From Gymnorhina tibicen (Eukaryota; Chordata; Aves; Passeriformes; Artamidae): DNA of 64,000 nt. Below are positions 55,709 through 64,000 of the stretch, piece by piece. The notes beneath the pieces were generated by a model. That model saw only the letters and a program-made list of their open reading frames with translations. It searched no databases and had not been told where the DNA came from. The DNA is taken from NCBI GenBank assembly GCA_013399875.1, contig VXAZ01007605.1, positions 358,217 through 422,216 of the forward strand, read 5' to 3'. A program made the position numbers and the translations under genes. The number at the start of each line of letters is the position of its first letter. The first letter of the stretch is position 1.

Positions 55709-55823
55709 GTACCTGTCCCTTTGGCTCAGCCTTTGGAATTCCTCATCCGTGTGTGGAGGAAGAGCTGGCTCTTCCTCACCACTTCTCCCGAGGGAGCGTG
55801 GAGAAGTCCAGAGGTGGGACAGC
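55709..55823. other. Unique spacer
   Basis: Nothing recognised before the antisense CR1. Confidence 0.35.
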
Positions 55824-56030
55824 CATGGAATCCCAGAATGGTTTGGGTTTGGAAGGGATCTTAAAGCTCATCCCGTTCCATCCTCTGCCATGGGACACCT
55901 TCCACCATCCCAGGCTGCTCCAAGCCCCGTCCAGCCTGGCCTTGGACACTGCCAGGGATCCAGGGGCAGCCACAGCTTCTCTGGGCACCCTGTGCCAGGC
56001 AGGGGCTCACCACCCTCACAGGGAAGAAAG
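55824..56030 (-). mobile_element. CR1 LINE fragment (antisense), well preserved
   Basis: CCATGGAATCCCAGAATGG, TTTGGGTTTGGAAGGGATC, TTAAAGCTCATCCCGTTCC, CTGCCATGGGACACCTTCC, CCAGGCTGCTCCAAGCCCCG, AGGGATCCAGGGGCAGCC, CACCCTGTGCCAGGC and CACCACCCTCACAGGGAAG. One inserted T distinguishes the GGGTTTGG block. Confidence 0.95.
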
Positions 56031-56162
56031 TATCCATGTGTCCTGGGAGACAAATCTTCATCCCAGATATTCCCCTGGTGGTATTTCCGATGGTGGCTGG
56101 GACTGGTTTGCCCCTGAGGAAGTGGAAAATGGGATTTTCCAGGTGCCTGCAGTCGATGTTCA
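56031..56162. other. Unique spacer
   Basis: Nothing recognised. Confidence 0.35.
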
Positions 56163-56254
56163 TGTCAATCCCAATGGGATGACACCCAGGGGCTTGGGTG
56201 GGATCTCACGTCAATCCCAGCGGGATGGCACCCGGAGGCTTGGGTGGGATGAAC
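56163..56254. repeat. 46-bp direct duplication
   Basis: Two copies, 56163-56208 and 56209-56254, each with GTCAATCCCA(A/G)(T/C)GGGAT, G(A/G)CACCC and GCTTGGGTGGGAT. About 85-90% similar by eye. Confidence 0.88.
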
Positions 56255-58646
56255 ATCTCGGCTTGGCGTGGCTCAAATAATCTTCAAATCTGGACAAAGT
56301 GCAGGAGGCTGGGACGGTGCCCTGGGGTTTGGCTGTAAAACCACGGAGTCGCTTTGGGTCCCTGTGTCCCGCCCCGTGCTCATGGCAGGCGGCTTCTTGT
56401 AAGGGAAAAGGGCTTGGGAGGGGGGAATATTTCTCGGGAATAAAACAACCAGGCAGCAGAGGATGCAAAATTGGCCCGGATTCCCGGAATCTGGCATTTT
56501 TTAGACTCTGTGCAGTGGGAAATGTCCTCTTCTCGTGTGAGGGAACACAGACCCTCTTCTCCCACTCCACAAAAGCCCCCGGGTGGGGCTTTGTAAGTGC
56601 AAACCTCCTCCAACCAAACTTTACGTTTCCATTTCCTCCGTAAAACTGGGAAATCACCACGTTTTTATTGGGAATCCACTGCTCTGCCCCAGCTCGGAGC
56701 AGTGAGTCCTCCCTGGGCAGAGCTGTGGCTCCGTCTGTCCAAAGGGAGCAAAAATTCCAACCCAAACCTTTCAAAAATATCCCAGCAATGGCTTGTTTTG
56801 GCCGGATTGCTCCCGTGAGCTCGCTCCAAGCTGGCAGGGAAGCGGGGAAGATCTGCTGGAGCAGCGTGGATGTGGGCGAGCGCTGGAGCACGGAGAAGCC
56901 CTGGAAAGTTTGGGTGGATTTGGAGGAGAGCGGCTTTCTGGGGCGGTGTGTGGAGGGAAAAGCGGCTTTTCCATGGATCCAGCTGAGCCTGAAGGCTCCC
57001 AAAGCCAGCGGGCCAAGATGCCACTTAAGGAATTCTCGAATTCCTCCTGCCTTAGTGGGTAATAATCCCATAAATAAACCCCTTTCCCTCTATGGGAAGC
57101 AAAGCAAATGCCTTGAAAAAAACACGTTTTGTGCTGAAAGATTTCAATTCTCCAGCTCGGGCCGGCCCCCAAAAAAATCCTTTTTTCCCCCTCTTTTCCC
57201 TTTTTTCCTTGATTTCTGTTCTTCCACAACGCTTTTAAACGAAGTGATACCAGCAGCGGGAGAGGAGCCGAGCGGATTGTGCCAAGCCCTGTCCAAACAA
57301 CCTTGAGCTGCTCCCGGCTGGATCCTGGAATTCTCTCCCGCTGGCTGATAACGTGAGCGTGATTCACGCTCTGGCAGCTCGCGGTGTCAGCTCCGCTCGG
57401 GCCCTCACAGCTCCTTTGACGCGCTCCTTTGTAACACAATTCCCTTGGTTTTTCACGGGGATCGTTGGGAACGCTGCCGGGAAAACGGGAGTGGGCAGGA
57501 GAGCGCTGCTCTTGGGGGGTTGAAAATGCTCCGAGGTCGCTTTTTTTGCCATCCGGCGTCTCCCAGGCAGCGCTGGGGTTTGGGAATGATGCCTCGGATG
57601 GAGCCTTCCCCGCACAGCGGCATTTCCCACCTGGGGAGGACGGATTTTTCCCTGGATATCAGCGTTAGGAGGAGCTGTCAAAGCCGTGCGGGGATGGAGG
57701 AACCTGCACAGAAACCGGCTTTTCCCAAAGCGGTGCCGCCGCGCTCCGATCCCGGCGCTGGCTCCGGCGGGAATTCTGCGCCCGTTCGGTGCCGTGGCTG
57801 GGCGGCACCAGGGTCCCTTCGGCTTCCGAGGAGGTGGATTTTCGGGAGTGCAGAGTTGGGAACGGAGGTGCTCCCCGGGTTGTTTTTCAAAGGTCACGTC
57901 GCTCCGGCCGCCTGCAGGAAATTGTCGTGCCCCAACGCCAGGAGCTAAGACAGGGGAAGGAGGAATCCCTGGGAAACAAAACAAAGGGAAAGATGAGAGT
58001 CCTGAGAAATCCAGGCTGTCCCTGAGCGAGGCAGCGTGGATGGAAGGGAAATTCTGGTCGGAACGGGTTTTGTTGAAGGGAAGAAGAGGGACACAGGTCC
58101 TGCGCCGCTTCCCTCGGGCACCGAAGGGAAAAACATCCTGAAATACCTGGAACATCACAAAACCTTCCGAATCCCCACCGGGGAGTGGGAGCACCCTCGG
58201 TTTCCTCTGGAAAGGTCAAAATGCCGCAGTAATTGAGATGGATTCGGTCTGGGCGAGGCTCCGTGCTCCCCCAAGTCAGGTTTTTCCCACGGCTTTGCAG
58301 CTCATCCAGCCTCCAGTTTTTTTCTTGGAGCTGCCCTCGGAGTGTTCCCCCCTCCAGGTTCACTGGAATTTGCAGTGATCCAAAAAAAATCTGTTTGTTT
58401 TCCCACCCCCCCACCTGAGACTGGGATGATTTACTGGGAACTGGGATTGGCAAAGTGCTGAGTGGGGATTTTTGTGCTGGAAAAGTCCCCTTTTTCCACG
58501 GGAATTGGGCTTCTAAGCAGGAATTGTTGGGAACGGCAAATCTTCCGTGGTTTATTGGTCTGTGCTGGATTTGGCATCTCCATGGCATCTCCATGGCTGC
58601 TCCAGGTCCCAGAGCTTGGAGATGGTATCTTCTTGATTAGGGCATG
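56255..58646. other. Unique sequence, partly CpG-rich
   Basis: CpG-dense at about 57670-57860 (GGTGCCGCCGCGCTCCG, CGGTGCCGTGGCTGGGCGGC). No gene recognised. A 286-codon and a 276-codon minus-strand frame lack any visible domain. Confidence 0.5.
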
Positions 58647-58730
58647 AAATAAAATAAAATAAAATAAAATAAAATAAAATAAAATAAAATAAAATAAAAT
58701 AAAATAAAATAAAATAAAATAAAATAAAAT
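58647..58730. repeat. (TAAAA)n pentanucleotide array
   Basis: About 17 perfect AAAAT units (TTTTA on the other strand), then CATAATAAAATAG. Very uniform, so recently expanded. Confidence 0.98.
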
Positions 58731-58742
58731 CATAATAAAATA

Positions 58743-59333
58743 GCCCAAGCAAATCTAAAACTGTATTGTGCAAAATAAAATCTACAACTTTTCCAAGCAT
58801 TCCCCTATTCCAGACTGGTGAGATTCCAGCCAACCTCCAGCAGCATCCCTGCATCTTAAGTGATGGGAGAAGGCAAACCCTGGCATGGAAAAAGTGGGGG
58901 AAAAGGCATTTCCAGCTTCCAGAGGGTGATGGATATCCAAAGAAAACTGGGCTGTGGCTGCTGAAATCGTGCTGGGAAAGTTGACGTGACCTGGCGGGGT
59001 CGCAGTTGAATCCTGTCCTTTCTCAGCCCCCAGTGAAGGAAGGGAGGGATGGATGACAACATCCTGGGAAGGGGCTGGGTCTGTCCCTCCGTGGGGTTTG
59101 TTTGCTTTAGGCCGGGGCGAAGCTTCTGGGGCGCTTGGGAAGCGTTTCCCAGCGTGTCCGTCGGCTGCTCCTCACGGGATCGGTGCTGCCCGCGGCCTCT
59201 CCCCGTGCCCTCCTCCCTCTCCCCCTGGCAGCAACGGTGTCGACAAAACTCTGCTCCCAAAAAACGCAGCCTGACCCTTTTCTGCCCAATTTTGGGGGTG
59301 GTTTTTTCCCCCCCGCTGCTGTCCTGAGTCTCC
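58743..59333. other. Unique sequence, nothing recognised
   Basis: No gene identified between the two arrays. Confidence 0.45.
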
Positions 59334-60037
59334 GGATGGATGGGTGGATGGATGGAGGGAGGGATGGATGGATGGATGGATGGAGGGAGGGAGGGATGGA
59401 TGGATGGCTGGATGGATGGATGGCTGGATGGATGGATGGCTGGATGGATGGATGGCTGGATGGATGGATGGCTGGATGGATGGATGGCTGGATGGATGGA
59501 TGGCTGGATGGATGGATGGCTGGATGGATGGATGGCTGGATGGATGGATGGCTGGATGGATGGATGGCTGGATGGATGGATGGCTGGATGGATGGATGGC
59601 TGGATGGATGGATGGCTGGATGGATGGATGGCTGGATGGATGGATGGCTGGATGGATGGATGGCTGGATGGATGGATGGCTGGATGGATGGATGGCTGGA
59701 TGGATGGATGGCTGGATGGATGGATGGCTGGATGGATGGATGGCTGGATGGATGGATGGCTGGATGGATGGATGGCTGGATGGATGGATGGCTGGATGGA
59801 TGGATGGCTGGATGGATGGATGGCTGGATGGATGGATGGCTGGATGGATGGATGGCTGGATGGATGGATGGCTGGATGGATGGATGGCTGGATGGATGGA
59901 TGGCTGGATGGATGGATGGCTGGATGGATGGATGGCTGGATGGATGGATGGCTGGATGGATGGATGGCTGGATGGATGGATGGCTGGATGGATGGATGGC
60001 TGGATGGATGGATGGATGGATGGGTGGGTGGATGGAT
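59334..60037. repeat. GGAT/GGCT 16-bp array, 37 perfect units
   Basis: A (GGAT)n tract of about 700 bp. After an irregular left part with GGGA variants (59334-59400), a C replaces A at every fourth tetramer. C positions fall at 59408, 59424, 59440 and so on to 60000, always 16 bp apart, with no exception that I can see. The right edge reverts to plain GGAT and GGGT. Sixteen bp times three is 48, so both strands stay open and would spell a Trp/Met/Asp/Gly (plus) or His/Pro/Ser (minus) 16-residue repeat. Not credible as a protein. Confidence 0.99.
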
Positions 60038-61486
60038 CTTGGCTTTGATGCTGAATTTTCCTGGCTTGTTCTGGGAGCACAGTGGGGTTTCCTAGGAGCC
60101 TGGTGGATCCCACTGGTGGGAAGCTGGGGTCAGCAACCGGGGCTGCTCCCCCTCAGCAGGGCTCTGCCACGTGTGGGGAGAAGGGAGCTGCTGCCGGAAA
60201 AATTCCTCAAGGAATTCTCTCTGAGACGGAGAGGAGGAGGCTGGATGGGAGGACTGCGCTTTGAGGTCAGATCCCTGGCTTTGGGGTGGAGCTCCTGGAT
60301 TATGTGGGAATGCTCCACGTGACGCTCCAACCCGCTCTTCTCCATGTGCTCGGATGATGTTGGACCGTTCCCGCGGGGATTTCCTTGGAGAAGCAAAGCT
60401 CAGCCTCTCAGTGATGGTCGCCCTGTCCATGTCCAAGGTTCCATCAGATCCTTATGGCTGCTCTGGAAGGCAGCTCTGCCACGGCATTCCCAGGAGGATC
60501 CTGCCATCGTTCCAAGCGTGAGGGGAACGGACGAGGGGCGGAGGCAGCGGATCCAGGCTCTCTCCGCTCTGGAATGACGGCATCGGTTGTGGGATTGCGA
60601 GGATGAGAACTGGGATGAACTCTCTCCAAGAGGGTGGAGGGAACGCCCAGGGGACGGTGGCACGGATTTGGCTTTCTCCAGACAGCTGGGAGCAGCCAGC
60701 TCCACACACTCCGAATTATCCTGCTGGGCGACTTCCAGCGCTCGGTTCCCATTGAATTCCTGGCCCCGGAGCGTTATTGTCAGGATGCTTTTGTCTGACT
60801 CAGGCCACTCCAATCCCACCCCAAAGCGTCTCCCAGCCTCCTCCCAGACAGGAGCACAGTGGCTGCTGGGTTTCGAGGAAGCCTCCTGCTTCCCTGTCCC
60901 TTCTCCGTCGGCTTTTCCTCACCCTCCTGCTTTTGGGGCAGGCTGGAGCCCGTCCATGGGATCTTGGAGCCCATCCATGGGATCTGCTGGGCTGTTGTTT
61001 GACTGCTTCCTAACCAGCTTTCGTCTGGTTGCTTTTTGGGGGTGGCTCAGTGGGAGCTGTTCCCAAGGAGACACTCGGAGAATCCCAGAAAATCGGGAAG
61101 ATGTGGCTGCTGGAAGTGTCAGAGCCCATTAACCGTGCCAGACATGCCCTTTCTGCTCCCTCTCCTTTGCCATTCCGCTCGCTCTGGGTTGGTTTTTCCA
61201 GGAATTCTCAAGGCTTTGAATAGGAGTTCCAGCATGGCAGCAGCTGCTGAGGAGCTGAGCCCACCCCCCTGGCCCGGCCCGGCCACACTCCATGGAAATC
61301 CCTGGAACTTGGCCACCAGAGGCACTTCAGGAAGGGCAGAGCTGCTGGAGAGCCACCCAAATCCACCCCAGCCCTCCCCACCCACCGCGTGTTTCCCAGC
61401 TTTAAAACTGGGAATGGGCTTGGGATGGGAGGGTTGATAGTCCCAAACATCCCCACGTGACCTTTGCAGAGGCTGCAGATCCGTAG
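60038..61486. other. Unique sequence, nothing recognised
   Basis: A 20-bp direct repeat with CCATCCATGGGATCT lies at 60946-60986. No gene identified. Confidence 0.5.
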
Positions 61487-61565
61487 GATCACGGATCGTC
61501 AAGGCTGGAAAAGCGCTCCAAGACCATTGGATCCAACCTGGGACCCCTCCCCACTTGTCACCAGG
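61487..61565 (-). mobile_element. Diverged CR1 3' end (antisense, third type)
   Basis: GGATCACGGATCGTCAAGGC, TGGAAAAGCGCTCCAAGACC, ATTGGATCCAACCTGGGACC and CCTCCCCACTTGTCACC. It matches the AATCATCAAGGTTGGAAAAGACC end used by the 40905 and 51730 type, in reverse orientation. Confidence 0.8.
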
Positions 61566-62539
61566 ACAGGCCCCAGAAGGAATTCCTGCGGGAATGACTG
61601 GGCCATGAAGTCCTTACAAGTGGCAGCAGAGGAATTTCCTTCCGGCCTCCCACGCCTGCCCCTCTCCATCGGCTCCCTTTGGAGATGGGACGCTGGTCCT
61701 GCTGGGACAGAGGCTGTGTCCAGGAGGGACCCAGGATCCGTCATTTCCCAGCTTTGGGAAGGAGCAGAGGGCTCGTAGCTCCTCCGCAGCCAAGCCTTTG
61801 GAAGCCAGGACTGCAAGGAGACACGAGGAGAGCGAGGTGTGCGGTGTCTCCTGCAGCCAGGCAGGATTTATTCCATAAATGTCCACATGGAATGAGCCCT
61901 TTTTAAAGTGCTGGCACCACTGCAGAGCTCTGGGGGAGATGCAGGGGCAGCAACGAGACCGAGACCCCTCTGCAAGGTGTGCTCGCCTCGCTGGGACACC
62001 CTGGAAGTTGTCCCTAAAACCTCCCTGAGGACGGATTCTAGGGACAAGGATGGACGTGCTCCAAGACCTTGCTGTTGCTGGAAGGGATTTCGGCCCCCGC
62101 TGCCCCAAGCTCACACATCTGGAGGGAGCAGCCCCACACTGCAGAAGCCCTTCACCCTCCCAGGTGCCACCTTGTCCTTTAGTTGGGGTTATCCGCCCCA
62201 AATTCCAGGGCCGGGGGTTCTCCGGTGCCCTCTCTGGAGGCACGAAGCTCCCAGATGGGAAGCCTCCAAACTTTCCTGCGGTTTTCCAGCGCCGCTGGGA
62301 GGCTGTGGCCGCCCAAGAGGAGCGGCCAGTGTCAAACATCTGGGTCTGATATCTCTGTTTACCACAGGCTCGTTGGGAGCCACATTCGTGGCACGTGAAG
62401 TCATCTGGCGTCCTCTGGAGATGCTTCCCCGCGGCCCAAAGTGGCTCCCTCGGATCCGCAGCGCTCCCGCCCCTCGTCCCGCTCCGTCCTTTGCGTCCCT
62501 TCGGCTGGGAGTGGGGAAAAAAAAAAAAAAGCTGTGTTG
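61566..62539. other. Unique sequence open on both strands
   Basis: Stop codons are scarce on both strands. The minus-strand frame 61614-63164 (516 codons) covers it. No domain is recognised and no splice structure was resolved. Confidence 0.4.
62517..62530. repeat. Poly(A) tract, A14
   Basis: Fourteen A following GTGGGG. It encodes the poly-Phe stretch of the long minus-strand open frame. Confidence 0.9.
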
Positions 62540-62664
62540 ATTTGAGCATTGTGTGAAAGTATTTTCCCATCGTTTTCCATGAAAAGCATGGTTTAATTAA
62601 CATTTTTAGATGTTTATTATTGAAGAAAGCCTGTGCTGCTGCCGCCGCCCGGGTTGGGTTTTTG
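62540..62664. promoter_or_regulatory. AT-rich unique island, candidate conserved element
   Basis: GATTTGAGCATTGTGTGAAA, CATGGTTTAATTAACATTTT and AGATGTTTATTATTGAAG, with a CCATGAAAAGCATGG inverted repeat. It sits between A14 and T17 tracts. The inference rests on texture only. Confidence 0.22.
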
Positions 62665-62681
62665 TTTTTTTTTTTTTTTTT
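62665..62681. repeat. Poly(T) tract, T17
   Basis: Seventeen T following TTTTTG. It encodes the poly-Lys stretch of the long minus-strand open frame. Confidence 0.9.
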
Positions 62682-62755
62682 CCTTTTTCCCTCGGTTTTC
62701 CCCAACTTGTGTTTGTTATGAAAGACTTCAGTCACGTTCCGTGGGATAGCTGGGA

Positions 62756-62812
62756 GGGGGAGGGATGGAGAGATGGAGGGATGGAGGGATGGATGGATGG
62801 ATGGATGGATGG
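62756..62812. repeat. Short (GGAT/GGAG)n array
   Basis: GGGAGGGATGGAGAGATGG, then GGATGGAGGGATGGATGG units. Same tetranucleotide family as 59334-60037 but irregular and only about 55 bp. Confidence 0.93.
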
Positions 62813-64000
62813 AGAGCACCCACCCATCCCAACCTGCCCCACCTGGGGCGTCAGCTTGGTCTGGTTGGTGTCCATGCAGGGAAAAAGTCAGGAATGGCTT
62901 CAAACGGCCTTTAAATTCCCGGACTGGCATTTTTTTGGGGGTTACAGGTGTGAGGGGGATCCATGCATAGACCTTCTTCCCGTGTTTCTCATGGAATCTG
63001 AGAACAGTCTGGACTGGAAGGGCCCTTTCTGATCTGACACGGCGGGTTCCAGCAGCATTTCTCGGGATTTCAAATCGCTGATTCTTGGCTTTAGGAAAAG
63101 GGATTTTTGGGACACGCGCTTCCAAAGGGAGATCACCCGAATCTGGGAGGGGAATCAAGGTCATGGTGAGGATCTGCTGTCCTGATCTGGGAAAGGGGGA
63201 TGTTTAAGGGATTTGGGGCTGTAAGGGACAGTGCCAGCCTGGTTCCTGATGGGATGTGCAAATCCAGTGGACAAACCCCCTCCATCCATCCCAGCAGGAT
63301 GAACGGAGGTGTCACCACTGGATCTCAGGATGCCGGGAGATCTGGCCGAGCTCCTAGGAGTTCTTTTCCAATTTTACAGAAGGAATGGAAACATAAACTT
63401 CGGTCAGAGGAGGCGTTCCCGCTTAAAAATCCCACCTAACCCGGCTTTCTGGGAAAGCCCCCGTGGATTTGGTGGAGTGGGAGAAGGGGATCCATTCCTA
63501 ATCTCCTCTAAGCGTGACTTGACCTGATTTTGAGGGTCCAGCAGACCCTGTCCAGGTTCCTGACTCGGTTCTCCTGGAGACCCCGTGGTCTCTGAGGAGG
63601 TCGGTGACAGATTTGTGCCAGCGTCCGGCCTAAGAGGCACAAATTTGGGTGCTGCCTCTTGAAACCAAGTAACAGCTTTGTGTGACAGGTTTCAGGTCTG
63701 GATCGGGGCTGTTCAGGGCCAAAAAAGTCCAAAACTGAGGTCCAAAGTCCGTTTTTGACTCCAGGGCTCTGCCCAAGGAGGGGGAGGTGGTGGTTGCAGG
63801 GTTGCCCTCACGTACCGGTCCCAGGGATGGGTTTTTTTGCTGCTTCGTGCCTTTGCTTTTCAAAAAAAAAGGAGAAAAGAGAAAGGAAGAAAATCCATTT
63901 TTAGCCCTTTAAGCGCATCCTTAACCTCACAGCGGCTCCCGAGGCTCCCCCGCACCAGCGCCGGGGCTTTGCTCATCAGGAAAGTAAACATCGGCTTTAG
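62813..64000. other. Unique sequence, nothing firm
   Basis: 62988-63035 (CTCATGGAATCTGAGAACAG, CTGGACTGGAAGGGCCC) may be a very worn CR1 tail. A near-perfect hairpin lies at 63609-63646. No gene identified to the end of the window. Confidence 0.4.
63609..63646 (+). other. Hairpin with 11-base arms
   Basis: AGATTTGTGCC (63609-63619), a 16-base loop, GGCACAAATTT (63636-63646). All 11 positions pair if one G-U wobble is allowed in a plus-strand transcript. Confidence 0.45.

Noticed and set aside
55453..56280. 275-codon plus-strand frame as a complete gene
   Set aside because: Its middle is an antisense CR1 and its end a 46-bp duplication. Only the first 40 codons from 55588 are kept as a lead.
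59135..60322. 395-codon plus-strand open frame and a 313-codon frame on the other strand
   Set aside because: Both are created by the 16-bp GGAT/GGCT array, whose 48-bp triple period keeps all frames open. The predicted proteins are pure repeat.
62988..63035. Possible antisense CR1 tail (CATGGAATCTGAG, GGACTGGAAGGGCCC)
   Set aside because: Too short and too diverged to claim. Mentioned under the flanking segment only.
1..64000. CRISPR arrays, operons, phage or bacterial genes
   Set aside because: The sequence is vertebrate, and the tandem arrays have no spacer/repeat alternation of CRISPR type.

Overview
This window is vertebrate nuclear DNA, almost certainly from a bird. The decisive evidence is about 22 recognisable, 5'-truncated CR1 LINE fragments, the dominant retrotransposon of bird genomes. 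Roughly fifteen lie on the minus strand and seven on the plus strand. The GC-rich base composition, CpG-dense patches, many GC-rich minisatellites and lack of long transposons fit a gene-dense or subtelomeric microchromosome-like region, probably of a neoavian (possibly songbird) species. The species, and whether this is intron or intergenic DNA, cannot be read from the sequence.

No protein-coding gene could be identified with confidence. Many long open frames exist on both strands. The large ones cross antisense CR1 copies, run through tandem repeats, or contain poly-Lys/poly-Phe made by A/T homopolymers, and none shows a domain I recognise. The two most gene-like places are a CpG-rich patch at 55.45-55.71 kb, with a strong-Kozak ATG and a splice-donor-like GT, and the unusually long minus-strand open frame at 61.6-63.2 kb. 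Both are leads, not genes. No tRNA, rRNA or CRISPR array was seen.

Layout. 0-5 kb is unique sequence with a CpG-rich patch (1.75-2.13 kb) and an AT-rich island (2.7-3.25 kb). 5-13 kb holds a CR1 copy and a minisatellite at 6.14-6.69 kb. 13-18.2 kb is a CR1 cluster that includes a duplicated block of about 320 bp (13.81-14.13 and 15.66-15.98 kb). 18-38 kb is mostly unique DNA with 45-bp and 49-bp tandem arrays and scattered CR1. 38-48 kb has an AT-rich homeobox/octamer-motif cluster, several CR1 copies and a 23-bp array. 47.96-48.54 kb is a 21-bp minisatellite broken by an 86-base run of N. 50.5-51.9 kb passes abruptly from CpG-rich DNA into a (TTTCA)n run, then about 500 bp of T/A-only DNA, then a CR1. 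52-58 kb has CR1 copies and GC-rich DNA. 58.6 kb has a (TAAAA)n array, and 59.33-60.04 kb a perfectly regular 16-bp GGAT/GGCT array. 60-64 kb is mainly unique.

What the window offers is repeat and regulatory structure rather than a gene system: a perfect 37-unit array, a TTTCA/TTTTA pentanucleotide tract, an unexplained duplicated pair at 50.3 and 53.0 kb, the duplicated CR1-plus-extension block, and several AT-rich islands with dense homeodomain-type motifs that are candidate conserved elements.
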